Under the pieces are notes generated by a model. That model ran no database searches. It worked only from the letters and a program-made list of their open reading frames with translations, and had not been told where the DNA came from. The position numbers and the translations under genes were made by a program. A stretch of DNA of 64,000 nt, from the NCBI GenBank assembly GCA_027886185.1, contig WOAB01000568.1, positions 4,464,001 through 4,528,000 on the forward strand, given 5' to 3'. This DNA comes from Rheum nobile. Lineage: Eukaryota; Streptophyta; Magnoliopsida; Caryophyllales; Polygonaceae. Below, one piece after another: positions 1 through 12,068 of the stretch (position 1 is the stretch's first letter; every line of letters begins with the position of its first letter).

Positions 1-630
1 GTGGTTCATTTCCATCTCTTCAATCGACGTCCAAGCCTCGGTTATCCTTTTTCTCATTAGAGCTCCTCCGGGGACACTATCAATTCCCATCTTTGAAGCA
101 TTGTTTAACCCATTGTAGAATCATTGAACTAGGAACCACTTCTTGAATCCATGATGTGGGCACTTCCCAAAATGCTCCTTGAATCTTTTCCAAGCTTCAT
201 TGAAAGATTCCTCTTCCTTTTTGATGAAAGAGGAGATCTCATTCCTTAGAGCGGTAGTCTTTCTTTGTGGAAAGTATTCGGCCATGAAAGCGGCGGAGAG
301 TTTCTCCCAAGTAGTGATTGAATTTTCCGGAATAGTGTAGACCCAAGCCCTTGCTTGTTCCGTTAGTGAGAATGGGGAAATCCTTAGTCGAATGGCATCT
401 TGAGTAACTCCATTGTACTTCGACGTGTCATAAATCTCCAAGAAGACCGAGAGATGAAGATTTGGGTGTTCCAATGGTGATCCCAGAAATTGATGGTGTT
501 GTACCATGGTGAGAAGGGCCAGTTTCAACTCAAAGTTGTTGGCTTCCAGATTTGGCATTATGATTCTGGAATGAATGCCATAGTTGTTCGTTGCAATGTA
601 GTCCTCAACGGTTCTTCAATCTTCCTCCAT
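1..630 (-). pseudogene. Athila-like Ty3/gypsy gag, partial, nonsense-broken
   Basis: The minus-strand reading frame encodes the retrotransposon gag (capsid-like) domain that packages element RNA. Visible landmarks are the start of the conserved block (MPNLEANNFELK, about 558 downwards), the AWxYxxPxxSITTWEKL segment and the FxxxYFPxxKTxxLRxEI helix typical of Athila/Calypso gag. The likely start is the ATG at 630. The frame is broken by TGA at 616-618 and TGA at 121-123, yet homology continues to the window edge (FYNGLN-like, then a GGALM block), so the 3' part lies outside. It sits just inside the PBS and LTR at 884-2691 and belongs to that element. The family call is from motifs only. Confidence 0.8.
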
Positions 631-883
631 GTTTGAAACATGAATGAGATTCCTTTTTTGCTCCTTAACTCTTTTGTAGCTCATTACACAAAACAATTTC
701 TCAATCTCGAGGTCTCCTTCTTCAAGATGCACCCTAAGACATCGAGTAACGAGCATGCAACAGAAAAAATCACTACAAGAAGAACAAGAACAAGAGAGTG
801 ATTAAAAGTTTTTTTTATAAACAAAAGTTCAAAAAGAAAAAATCTAGTCTTAGTAGCCAATGCTTAATCAATGCCAATCGTGC

Positions 884-903
884 TCCCCGGCAACGGCACA
901 AAA
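884..903 (-). other. Primer-binding site, tRNA-Asp-like
   Basis: On the minus strand, directly after the LTR end, the sequence reads TTTGTGCCGTTGCCGGGGAG. This is one substitution away from the TTTGGCGCCGTTGCCGGGGA site used by Athila/Calypso elements, which is attributed to tRNA-Asp. A few bases separate it from the LTR end at 907. Confidence 0.75.
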
Positions 904-1000
904 AATTGATAGGCCCGCAAGTGCACAGTACTATCGAGTAACGTAAAAGATATTGAATCCAAGGGATCACTCGTTGATCACCAATTTTACACAAGCTAAT

Positions 1001-1252
1001 TGTAACAACCCAGGCCAACCACCCAACCAGTGTCGCCTGTTCGTTAACATGGGCCGGCTTAATTGGTAACAAGGTAGCGTAGGCTTCTTGTTTAAAGGGA
1101 GGTTGGGGGTTCGATCCCCAACTCCAACAACCTACATGGTTGGTTTTCACCTTGAGGGTTTGGGCCAACATGGGATGGGTTGGGGTGTATGGGCTGCGGC
1201 CCATGTTAACGAACAGGCGGCACCGGTTGGGTGGCTGGCCTGAGTCCTTACA
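1001..1252 (+). mobile_element. Foldback SINE-like element inside an LTR
   Basis: This 252-bp insertion in the LTR is flanked by CTAAT (996-1000 and 1253-1257); the empty site is seen in the solo LTR near 61930. The plus strand has a tRNA-like head (A-box-like TTAATTGGTAACAAGG, B box GGTTCGATCCC near 1112) and a body ending GGCCTGAGTCCTTACA, like the tail of the SINE at 21498-21712. The first 56 bases (1001-1056) are an inverted copy of the last 56 (1197-1252) with about six mismatches. It is therefore either a SINE with an inverted tail duplication or a short foldback transposon with TG/CA ends. Confidence 0.7.
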
Positions 1253-2269
1253 CTAATAATCTAGATCAAACAAGAGATGTGCAGTTTTTTGTTTTGATTT
1301 TATAGAACTAATTAACAAAAAATGCTAAGTCGAGCTAACTAAAACGATAAAAGGTAGATTTGGGTTACTTGAATGATGAAAATCTAGGATTAGGGTTCAC
1401 CACAAATGAGATCATGTAATGACAAGCAAAGAAATCTCTAAGGTTGCAAGTAATGGTCTACAATGGTCAAATGTCCTAACATATCTCTTATCCTCTCTCA
1501 AGATATAAGAAATTAATCTAATCCTACTTAATTCTTACTTTTATGGTAATGAATGCAAGATTAGATTCATTAAGCATAATGACAATTCACATAACCACTA
1601 GGAAAATAGACCTACTTTCGTGGTCCTAAAAGTCCTAGCTCAAATCTTGAAGTTCCAATGTCAAATATCACATTTCAATGCATATCCAACATTTAATACA
1701 TGTAAAAATACTAGCTAGGCATTTTCACAAACACTTGGTGTGCAAGATTTGAGTAGTAAACCAAAACTCTTCTAACCAAAGAGAAAACTTCACCAAATCA
1801 TCACATAATCACCATTGGGTTACTCTCAATCCTAATATATCAAATTACTCACTCATGATTTGCAAGAACATGGCATAAAACATCAATCCAACCATCATAA
1901 ATAAGAGTACAATGATAAACAAAACAAGAAATAAAAAGAATGAATAAGATATACTTAACATTCAACCAAATAGAGAGAATGAGTAAGAAATAATTAACAT
2001 TCAACCAAATCCTTGCATTTTCATTGAACCATGAGAGAGAAGATGGAACTTTGCTCCTTTTCCAAGTCTTGAACCACAAAAGAGCTCAATAACCCAAAAA
2101 GTTGACACTAGAATCTCACAAAAGAATAAATCTAACTACTAAATTAAGTGGGAAAAGAAATCTAGAGTTGGAAAAAGGGAGAGAATCAAAGTAAATGCTA
2201 ACCCTAGAAATGGAGGGTAAAGAGTAGATGTAAAGTTGGGGCATGAGTCCCAAAAGTTTCCCTTACATT

Positions 2270-2283
2270 CCTATTTATATGGG
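2270..2283 (-). promoter_or_regulatory. Putative LTR TATA box (family A)
   Basis: The minus strand reads CCCATATAAATAGG about 415 bases into the LTR. The same sequence is present in the solo LTR at about 60903-60916. Confidence 0.5.
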
Positions 2284-3112
2284 CTACAAAAGGAATGGGA
2301 TAAAATGCATTTAATTTCTCTCGGTGGATACCACGACCGTGGTGATCACCACAGGCTGGTCATGGTGTTGAAATAATGTGTATTCTTCAGCTTGTGATGA
2401 CATGTGAGTGTGTTGTCCTACCGATAGGTTGTGATCCTCTTGATGTGCATTTTTCTTTATCAAATCTTCGAGTTAATGCCCCTTTGGTGTTGTCAAAGCT
2501 TGAGTTAATTCCAAGTTGATCCCATCATGTTCCCATAGCTCCCAAAAGTGCTCCTACAAGACCAAAACGACAATAAAGCAGAAATTTGAGCAAAGCAAGC
2601 AAAATTCCTACAAAATGCCTAAGAAAGTGTATCTTTTATGCACAAAATGGGGTTAATATGAGTCAAGATGTAGCATATAATCATGTTATCAAAGGTCAAC
2701 TTAAATGCGACCTTTTAACACACATCCACACCACACACATGAATTCAGCATAGATGTAACCTTTTTAAAACACACACACAAGGTCCACTTAGTTGCAACC
2801 TTAAACACCATACACCCATACACAAGGTTAGCTTAATTGCAACCTTAAACACACACATTATGGATATTGGCCAAATTCAAGCTCATATAGGAAGTCCACG
2901 TCTATACAAACATCACTTCCTTAAGCCTACGGTATCGTCGTACATAACTCATTGAAGGCCTACTCTAAGGTATGCACCCACTACTGCACTCATATACTCA
3001 GATCGCATTCGCCCATAATTCGGAGGGTGGTGCATCCGTGTCATATTCACATGCAATCCCCACATGGAGTGAAGTCCTCTATTATTCTTTTGATCACTCG
3101 TATATATATCTT

Positions 3113-5152
3113 GAAGCGTCAGATTAAGGGTGATGGACGGATGGATTTTAATAGAGATATTGGGGTGTAGAAGGGCATGTAACATGGGAGTGAATATCAC
3201 AATGGTAGTTGGCAAATTTTTCTAATTAAAAAAATCAAAAAAGGGAAGATTTGCACCAAGATTGGAGAGAGAAGACGAGAATCTTTATTCCAAATGTTTA
3301 GACCTTTATGATGATATTCAAAAAAGGGAACAATTGTAGTTTTGCTATGATTCACGTGAGAGAAGACGAGATGACATTCAGGAACTGATATGCATGGTAC
3401 TATAACTGATATTCAGAAATCGTTAAGGCATATTCAAGTCACTGTAATGATACTCGCGAAATGATATACATGAATCGTTAAGGCATATTCAAGCCACTCA
3501 AATGATATTAAGGAATTGATATATATGATACTATAAATGATATTCATCATATTGTCTTGAATATTCACTCTTTTATATGATATTCATGTGCGTCGTGTTG
3601 CATTGATATTCATTATCTTATATATTGAGTGCGTTGTTAAACGGATATGGACTTCGTTCATATTGATATCCATTGTTCACTAAGTGATATTCATCATGCT
3701 TTAGAATTCTCATATTAGGTTCGCATTTAGACATGTTCGTGAATATCTCAACATACAGTTTGCATAACATAAACATAAGTGTGCATATCATACACAAACA
3801 AGTGAATATCACATACATCGTATAAAAAGTGGTTCTACCGCTCAGATCCTATTAAAATCAAATACTTTGTATGCACAAGGGAATGATTCAACAACGTAGC
3901 TAATAGTACATGCAAACATAAGACCACATCTAATGATAAGAGCAAACGTAAGACCGCATCTATCGGCTGGTCTTATTCCTTTCACAACCAGCCATGAACT
4001 TTATGCGTCTATTCACCGGTCTAGTAGTTGTAACTTGTGGAGACCCATCTCCAACTTTAGTGTTCCCAATAGCTTGTGGAGATCCAGCGTTCCTAATTGG
4101 CTCAGTTACATTATCAACTCCAGTATGGTGAACAATTTGTGGTGATTCCTCATACGACCTTCTTGTAGGCAACCCGGAATATAAGAAACTGAGAACATGA
4201 AACCTAAACATGAATAATAATACTTCCAAACATGAATATCATATAAAAGAGTGAATGAGTATCAATGTATAGGTCATTATAAACTCAATATTTATTTTGC
4301 ATATCAACACATGAAGCGTGAATATCATACCCATACAGTTTCATATCACATATATGACTATCTATTGCATATCAACACATGAAGCGTGAATATCAAACCC
4401 ATACAAATGAATATCACATACACAAATACATAAGATAATGAATGAATGTAACGATTAAGAAGACGATGATGATGATATAGGGGGAAACCAATATATACAC
4501 TGCACATATTTTGCATATCAATGTATGGAAAATGCATATCTCATCCACACAATTGAATATCAAAACATAGTCTAAGCATCAAATCTCATTGGTTTTATGC
4601 ATTTTAGTATGCGGTTATAGCAAACACCAAACACTTAAACTGGATCTAATCTCATAACCAAAATCCACAGTCGACAGAGTTTATGCATTTTAGTATCAGG
4701 TTATAGCAAACCCCAAAACACAATCTAAGCACATCCAAACAACATACACTCAAACTGGCTCTAATTAATCTGTTGGGTTTTGAAAAGACAAAACCCTAAA
4801 ATTCCCAAAACCACAAACCAACAGATGCCCTAAATTCAATGGCAAAATCGAACGAAAAATAACATATGCCTTAATATGTACTAAGAACAAACGTCTCACT
4901 CGTTACATGTCCTAAATTCAACAACGAAATCGAAAAATTTCTAATGGAGGATGGATGATCGAAAGGAACAAACTTGGGGGAAACTCGAAATTATAACAAA
5001 TGTTCTAATCGACAAGAATAAAATCAAAGTAGAGAAATTTACCATTTTCTGTCGAGATTCGCGGTTGGAGAACCTTGGGGGAGTCGACGAAAATCGGCGC
5101 GAGAGAGAAAAGGTTGAAGCTTGAGAAGTCGCTTTAATGGAGGAGGTTGAAC

Positions 5153-5240
<88 letters not shown>

Positions 5241-5592
5241 GGGGTCTTCGATAGATCGAGAGAGTGGAAGACGAGTGTGGGCTGGGGGTGAACTGCGGTG
5301 CTAGAGCGTCGAAGGCGAGAAGACGACGCTGAGAGAGAACTTCTGTCAATAATGGAGGATCGGAAATTGTGGAATGAGGGAAATTGAAATGGGAGTTTAA
5401 AGGACGGTAATTGTGGAAAGAGGGATGATTGATATCCCATGAAACTATGAAATAGGAAAAATCTGGTGTGGGTGATTCCACTTCCCAATTTTGTGCCCCT
5501 CTAAATAAAATCTCAGTCCTTCCTTTTAGTTTAATCCAACACTCTACATTTATCCACCTGTTTCACTATAAAAGGTTGTTTCACTAGAGCGT
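3113..5592. mobile_element. Non-autonomous element with ATATTCA-rich array (copy 1)
   Basis: The insertion is flanked by the identical 13-bp direct repeat GTATATATATCTT (3100-3112 and 5593-5605). The true duplication may be shorter, since the repeat is simple sequence. The interior has degenerate repeats of GATATTCAT and TGAATATCA (about 3350-4600), a (GA)n tract and no transposase. A long flanking duplication would fit a Mutator-like non-autonomous element, but convincing terminal inverted repeats are not visible. It resembles the element at 23699-25665, in inverse orientation, in its termini (GTTTCAC, GTTGGATTAA) and repeat style. A minus-strand open frame at 5039-5488 is mostly produced by the GA tract. 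Confidence 0.5.
5155..5237. repeat. (GA)n microsatellite, about 41 units
   Basis: An uninterrupted AG dinucleotide run. On the minus strand it is read as Ser-Leu repeats, which explains the artificial open frames around it. Confidence 0.97.
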
Positions 5593-6814
5593 GTATATAT
5601 ATCTTCTTAACTTCAAATATTTAATTAAAATAAATGAACTAGTCCAAAATGTTCTGTAAAATCCAAAGAAAATGTACGAATTTAATTTCACAATATTAAA
5701 CATAGAAACTCGAGAATCGGTTTTCTCTCAAATTTCAGAAAGTTTAATAATATTTCACGCAAAACATATTTTTAGTATAATAAATAAATTAAAAATAAGA
5801 TTAATATATATACACAAGTTAATTAGATCTTACAATTGGAATCAAGAAAATTTCTCATCTTGTATGACTTTAAAAATTAGGTTAATTGTAGGTTGCATAA
5901 TTTGCAATGTCGGTTTGTAAAAATAACTACATATAGAAAACAAATCTTGTAAGGCTCAAACTAGTTCTAATTGGTCACAAAAATGTCCTCATTTATCAGA
6001 TAAAATACCCATCAAGATTTAGGAAACCATAAACCATTAACAAAGTATAAGCAAAACGTTTCACGGACCAAATTCAAATCATCAAACCAATTTTTTTGTT
6101 TAAACAATTTTTATAGATATCAAACGATATATAAATGCTATCATTTTTCATAAAAAAACTACTAATATATGTTTAAAACACACAAATAAAGTTTCATATG
6201 AAAATAAGATGTATAAGTATTTTGGAAATATATAAGTCATATCATTGTCAGCCAGAAAATCATGGCAAAGATTTAACGACCACCTACAATTGTGATGGAG
6301 TGTGGTAGCACGTTATAGACTTATGGAAACATTCTTCTTCCAAAAATATAGAATACAAAGAGATGAAGATAATGAAATTTGAATCGTCGAAGTCTGACAC
6401 TGGATGTATAAACAGCGGTGTTAGGATGTTGGCTGAGATTTCAAGGCTGCAAGAAAAAAGAAAATCAAATAGAGAAAGTTGCGTGGAGAAGAAGAAGAGA
6501 TGAGAGTGGGTTTTTCTAGGGTAAAACAAGGCCTCATTTATAGGTGAGGAAGAAAATCAATTGTGATAAAGTTTTTGGAAAGAAAATATTTCATTTTATT
6601 CTAATATAAAGTTGATTTGTTTTCGATAAAACTTAAAAGAAATAAATAAACATAAACACATTATCTTTTCATATGGAATTTATTTTAAATAAAATATATA
6701 TTTAATTTTATTATGCAATTATCAAAATAAAATAAAATTTATAATTCCTTATAAAATGAAAGATAATGACAATAATAACCTTATTTACAATCCAAAATTT
6801 AATGGATTATTACA

Positions 6815-7264
6815 TAACTACCTCCTTAAAAAAGGTTTTGTCCCCGTAACTTGAAAAAAAAATGAAATTATCAGTTATAAATTTATAATATATACTTCAA
6901 AATACAAATCTATTATAACTTTCTCGGGTATTACATTATCCACCATTTGAAATACGTTTGTCCCAAAACTGGGAAAAGGATATCAGAGTTTCAAATCATA
7001 TGTACAAATGCTTACTATTCAACACTCACCTACCAAATAAGACTCAATACTACTCCAACACTTTTACTTAAAATATTAAAGTAAGCTCACAAAACTAAAG
7101 TTCAAGTAAACTCTCAATATATTGTAAAACTTTCAAATTAAAATTTAAAGACACTAAGCACACAAAAATTCTCCAAATGAATGTTTTTTTTATATATAAA
7201 AAAAAAGACTCACAAACCTAACAATAGGACACGAATAGTAAAATCGTTGATCTGATACCATAAT
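6815..7264 (-). mobile_element. Residual internal region of family E element
   Basis: Only about 450 bp separate a polypurine-type flank (6815-6840) from a PBS, which on minus reads TGGTATCAGATC (about 7249-7260) beside the LTR end at 7265. A second PPT/LTR-start-like segment (minus TGTAATACCCGAG) is seen near 6925-6945. No coding sequence survives, so the internal region is almost wholly deleted. Minus orientation follows from the order PBS (right) to PPT (left). Confidence 0.6.
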
Positions 7265-8752
7265 TGTAACGCCTTCGATTTATACTAGGAAAATTACACG
7301 CCAATGACCTCGTACTTTAATTTGTGAAGTCACCCAAGGCTTAGCATCGAACAAAATTTTGTAAAACATGTAATAAAATCATACAAATAAATTAGTAATG
7401 GAAGCCTTTTCATATAAAGAAAACCTATATATATTTTTTTCTTATAAAGTATGGAGGATTAGTCTTTAACAAAAACATAAACGAATTAAGTATAGCAGAA
7501 GACTTGATTAAAACTTTAATTCATAGAAATAAACATTTTCAATAGTAAATCCCCAAAATGCACTTAAACCTTAATATATACTATCATCGGATCCATCCAT
7601 CGCCACCTTGAGTGCTCTCACATTAACAATTTTAAAAAGAATTACTTGTTACAACAAGTAGACATCCCTCATCGGGGTCAGTTAGTCAATTCCTCGGGAT
7701 CATTTAGTCAACTCTCAATAAATGTATAGGGTAACAAGTACTCACATTGAAACATATCTTTAATAAGCTTTATGCATAATCATAGGTAATAAAATAATGA
7801 GTACAAAGAGGTGAACCAACAATAATTAGCAACAGTTATAACATCTCAAATTGAATATAGCTTACTATAACACCTAATTCCCATATCATCGTACTAGATC
7901 TCTTTAAATATCATTTATCTTTTCCATCAATTGATGCTACCTAAATACTCAAATATCAATAAAGTAAATTGTATCCAACGCCAATAAGTTTAGTCATTGA
8001 TCCAAAAATTTCCAAGTATTGTATAAGTACAACAAGATCAATCAACCATCCACTTACCTAAAGTCCTATAACAATCAATTCTAATTGTTATACAATTCCT
8101 CATTCTTGAATCTTACTCCTACATATAAGTTCATCCAATAACCTCAACTTAGAACTTTCACTTCATACATCTATATCCCAAATATATAATATCACCAATT
8201 TCATCGAGTTAAATATTTTAACTTTCAAACAAACACCACAACTTAATCTATAACCTCCGCGTATAAAATATTTGCAATATCATCAAGTTAAAGACTCTGA
8301 CATCCCAAAAAACATCAAAAATATTCATACTTAATTGAACAATAATCACAACATTACAATTCCCAATCTAAATCCATAGTAAATAATTTTATCCTTATTA
8401 TATATTTCAAGGGATATCATGTCTAACATCTAAACAAAGCCTAGAAGAATACAAAGAATTTGTTGAACAATCATATTCAAAACACTTTACCATATTAACA
8501 AACATAATAGTAAGATCACTTTCAGTATTAAGACTTATATCACCTTAAAAGAAACATTAAATGCAAACACATGTATCAATCAATAAACGACATTCAATGC
8601 ATGTTCGCACACACACACAAATGAGGTCAAGTTAAATGCGACATTTTAACACACATTCACACCACACACACGAGGTCAGCATGGCAGGATCCGTTTTTTA
8701 CACAAATACATAAGATCCGCTTAGTTGCAACCTTAAACACTACACATACCTA
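7265..8752 (-). mobile_element. 5' LTR of family E, PBS-proximal part
   Basis: The LTR's 3' end on minus (TTACA at 7265) adjoins the PBS. The sequence runs right to 8752, where the compound element 8753-22711 interrupts it, and resumes at 22712. The ACCTA duplication proves continuity across the insertion. AT-rich, with CA-rich microsatellite-like stretches at about 8600-8720. No gene seen. Confidence 0.65.
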
Positions 8753-11633
8753 TGTAATATCCCTCAATTTTTAGTAAGGATATTCGGGTAATTTTTCCCA
8801 ACCTTCACTAATTAATTATTTCGCTTTCAGTGGAGTTTGGATTTTCTGAAATATCCATGATATCCGAAATAATTCCCTGAGTGGTATAAAATACATTCAA
8901 TGTATTTTCGAGACTTAGAATATTTGTTTGGATACAAACAGATAATTTCCGGGGTCAAATACCCATCCCCATTTTAATATTCTAAACCTTGTCTCCCCTA
9001 CGCTTTTCTCGAGCTTAGCTTTTCTCGAGCCTTTCCCCGGCTTAGCTTTCTCGAGCCTTGTGTTGGTCGGAGTAGCTGCCCTCCTCTTGGACTATATATG
9101 GAGGTGGTCTTGAAGGCTTGAAGGACAGGAAGGTCAGACCTCTCGATCTCCTTCTCGTCTCTCGTCCCTGCTCACTCCCTCCTCTGTTTCGGTCTTCCGC
9201 CGGCGAAGCGGAGCCCGATCTCCAGTTCGCCTCCCTCTCGCCTCCCGCTGAGTTGCTGCTGGTGTCGCCGCCCCATCTCCGGCACCAAGGAGCCCAGTGA
9301 AGTCGTCGAGCCGCCCCACCGTGCTCCACTGAACCGCAGCTGTAGCCATTGGAGCCCTGTTCGCGTCCCCGGTTCGAGCTCGCAACCGCACAGCTCCTCC
9401 TCCTCCGCGCTAGGTCGTGGTTGCGGTGTATTTGTGGTGGATCAGACCCGGCGTTGTCTCCCTCCCAGCTCCTTCTCGTCGTCGCCCCTGCTGAGCTCGT
9501 CACCCCGGTGTCGACGTAGGCCCCGGCGAGCCACTGTTGAAGGTGAAGCCTTCGTCTCCAGTGCGTGCTGCGGTGGTGTCGTGGTGCTCTTCCTCCCCGT
9601 CGGCGCCGCTCCATCCCCGACGTCGTCTGTGTCGAAGACGAGAACCCCCCATGTTGAATTGTTTCGTGATGGGCCGATTAGCCCATTAAGCCTCCAGTCC
9701 AAATTCAACCCGAAATTATTCGAGCGGTATAATTTCGATTCCCTTTCGTCCGTATTTATTTGAAGGAAAATTTAATAAATTATTTTATGATTTAATATCA
9801 TAGAAATTTATTAAATATAAATTCTTAAATTCGTCCAGTCAAATTAATTGATAGATATTAATTTGTCAGTTAGAACGTGATCTACTGGGTAGCGTGTGGA
9901 CTCGTACTCTAGTAGGAATATTCTAAAGCTTAAGCCATATCCTCGGAAAGGATATTTTCGGTAGTCGTCTCGTCCAGATTCATCGCCGAATCTATTCCAG
10001 GCAAGTGGCGGTTCGCTCTTGCTCATCGTTCCGTATTTACATTAATTATCAGTAGTTTATCTGAGTAATTAATTTGGAATGATTATTGTGTTCATCTGGA
10101 AACGGTTTTGGTAACTGTTTTGGAAAACTAAAGTATGATATTATAATAGGTTGTATATCTGTTAGAATAACGCTATTATATATATATGTGAATTAATACA
10201 GATATTATTATAGGTTGTATATTGTTGAACAACGCTATTTTATCTGTAACTGGCCATGAGGGCATTGATGTGAATTATTACTGCGTTTGTAACTGTTTAG
10301 TTAGAACGAGTATTCGTAGGAACGCTACTGTGTATCTCAATGCGAGTACTAGTCGTTTCTTGATAACCTGGTGGTTAGGATTTAGTTCCTACCATCCTTT
10401 TCAGGGTTTGTGCACACAGCTGGTGCCGCTTGTAGGGATTTAGTTCCCAATTCCGTTATTAGGGATTTAGTTCCCGAGGGATTTAGTTCCCGAACCGACT
10501 TTAGGGATTTAGTTCCCGAGTCAACTCCGTCCATGGATTTAGTTCCCGACGGTATCTCGTTATCCCGATGGATGAGATTATTTAAAAGCCTATAACGTGA
10601 TGTGGGTTTTTGGAATTAGATAAAGTGCCAGAGTGCACATAATTAATATACCTTTGGCGAGTAGTGCAGCTAAGTAAATAGTGCAGCTAAGTAAATAGTG
10701 CAGCTAGGAAAACTCGTCTCGACTGTTGATCAGAGTACGTTCTCTTTCCAATCTGGATTCGCTATAAGCGATGAGGTTGGTCGTGAACCGAAACATCTTA
10801 GTCAGCTTTTAAATCGTTATGTGGTTCTGTAAGATCCAGACTTGAATGTAGTACGTTCTCCTTCCGATTTGGATTCGCTGTAAGCGGTGAGGTTGGTTGT
10901 GAGCCGAAGCATCTCAGTCAGCTTTTAATCGTTGTTGTTTGATTCTGTAAACATTCCAGATTTGTCATATTTCCTTAAAGACTCATTTCTTTTGGAGTCT
11001 CTTTTCGAGTCGATTTCTGTGAAGATTAAGTCTTCCAGAATCTTCTCTTGTGCATACCTCTTGTTGTTATTCTGTGAAAGTGTCGGTTTATGTATCGTCC
11101 CTTCGGTTATTATTCGAGTGACAATGATAGTAAACGGTTACGATCACTCGAACCACTCTGCTTTTTACCCTTGCTAGTCTATTCAAGTAGACTAACCCAC
11201 GAACATTGTTCTCTGCATGTGGGCTGGTGTCATCCGTTCGATTCGGCACATCAGATAGAGCGAAGATATGAGGAGACTATATTGACTATGAAGACGACGG
11301 TTGTTTTTGGATGTTTTAATAATTGTTTTTAATCAGGTTGAGATCCTTGGGCAGGTGATCATTATGATCACAACCCTTTTTGTAATATCTTTTATAAGTC
11401 TTCCGCTATACTTTGTTTAAACTCTGTGTTTGGCCTATTCGGGATTGGGATGTAATCCCGTAACTCATGTTTCATTTGATTGATGTTTTGATTTGGATAC
11501 TTTGATCATTATGTATCATTGTATGCCTTAAATTGTATTTAAACCGGTAAAGCCTTGGGTGATCTTGGTAAGGAACACTGGGGTCACTGGCGGTAATACA
11601 TTTCCAAATGGGTTAAGATTTGGGGGTGTTACA
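8753..11633 (+). mobile_element. 5' LTR, Tekay-like (family T1)
   Basis: A 2881-bp LTR with TG/CA ends, followed by a tRNA-Met-type PBS. The last 1.0 kb matches 21713-22711 almost base for base. A GC-rich stretch at about 9040-9700 gives many overlapping open frames on both strands, none of which resembles a protein. Three copies of a CTCGAG-centred motif (about 9007-9055) precede the TATA-like CTATATATGG at 9092-9101. A block around 10430-10550 repeats GGGATTTAGTTCCC, itself a short inverted repeat. Confidence 0.85.
9092..9101 (+). promoter_or_regulatory. Putative LTR TATA box (T1)
   Basis: CTATATATGG lies about 340 bases into the LTR, just downstream of three CTCGAG-containing repeats and upstream of GC-rich sequence. 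This is the expected position for the retrotransposon promoter; the call rests on sequence alone. Confidence 0.45.
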
Positions 11634-11637
11634 GTTG

Positions 11638-11650
11638 TGGTATCAGAGCC
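11638..11650 (+). other. Primer-binding site, tRNA-Met-like
   Basis: TGGTATCAGAGCC lies four bases after the LTR end. It is the standard plant initiator tRNA-Met primer site of Tekay/Del and many Ty1 and Ty3 elements. Confidence 0.9.
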
Positions 11651-11844
11651 AAAGGTTTTAAAACGGGTTTGGGATTTTATAAATCATTTATCCATTTTTG
11701 AAAATGCTTTAAAAGGGCTCTGAATTTTCAAAGTGAAAAGAATTTCAAAACACCGTTCATAGTCATGTCTTCTATACAGTCTGATATAGTAAGCTTGCTT
11801 CTATGTCTAGAAAGACTAATTCCTTCCCCGTTGCCCCGCTAGAT

Positions 11845-11952
11845 ATGGGTGCATTTTGTTCTCTTCAGAGGAACCCGGGAGAAGCCGAGGTGGTTTCGTC
11901 ATCTCCAGTTAGGCTTGATTCCCAGTTCGCTCGTTGTGAGTTAAGATTGTAG
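11845..11952 (+). pseudogene. Truncated copy of the pre-gag ORF (MGAFCS start)
   Basis: A 35-residue frame begins MGAFCSLQRN and stops with TAG at 11950-11952. Its leader (TATGTCTAGAAAGACTAATT, about 11801-11820) is the same as the one upstream of the longer pre-gag ORF on the minus strand (start 18888), and the start itself corresponds (MGVCFS there). The acidic body seen in the minus copy is absent, because gag follows at 12069. I read it as a remnant of the extra ORF. The Gly2 and Ser6 of an N-myristoylation signal are kept. Confidence 0.5.
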
Positions 11953-12068
11953 AATCTAGTAACTCGGTTGGAGTTCATCAATAGAAATTACCAAGTTGAT
12001 CTATTCTAAGTTGATTTTATTACAATAAGTATATCAGAATGATACTAATGTGATAAAATCCTTGGAAA

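Larger units (their letters stand above)
907..2691 (-). mobile_element. 5' LTR of Athila-like element (family A)
   Basis: The minus-strand LTR begins TGATAACATGA at 2691 and ends GGCCTATCA at 907, next to the PBS. It is homologous along its length to the solo LTR at 60493-62019. Its 1785 bp exceed the 1527 bp of the solo copy because of the 252-bp insertion at 1001-1252. The putative TATA box is at 2270-2283 and a short inverted repeat lies at 2330-2350. The LTR abuts family E sequence at 2692. The other LTR of this element is outside the window. Confidence 0.85.
2692..6814 (-). mobile_element. 3' LTR copy of old family E, interrupted and truncated
   Basis: The sequence is homologous to 22712-26683: the same CA-rich start ('aaggttagcttaat'), the same mid segment (about 5600-6814 against 23500-26683) and the same terminus, TGTAATAATCC on minus at 6814. 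A polypurine-type flank follows at 6815 (AACCTTTTTTAAGGAGGTAG on minus), so 6814 is the LTR 5' end in minus orientation. The copy is interrupted by the element at 3113-5592, lacks about 490 bp that the other copy has, and is cut at 2691 by the Athila-like LTR. The TATA-like CCTATAAATGAGG lies at about 6532-6546 on minus. Small open frames here are not convincing genes. Confidence 0.65.

Noticed and set aside
5039..5488. 149-residue minus frame with Ser-Leu repeats
   Set aside because: Most of it is the (GA)n tract read as Ser-Leu; no domain, and the two alternative frames look the same.
9042..9763. Overlapping open frames on both strands, up to 190 residues
   Set aside because: They lie in the GC-rich part of an LTR, have no domain-like sequence, and the overlap on both strands is explained by composition.
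10932..11332. Small frames repeated at 22013-22410
   Set aside because: Both copies are in LTRs of the same element, so conservation only reflects LTR identity.
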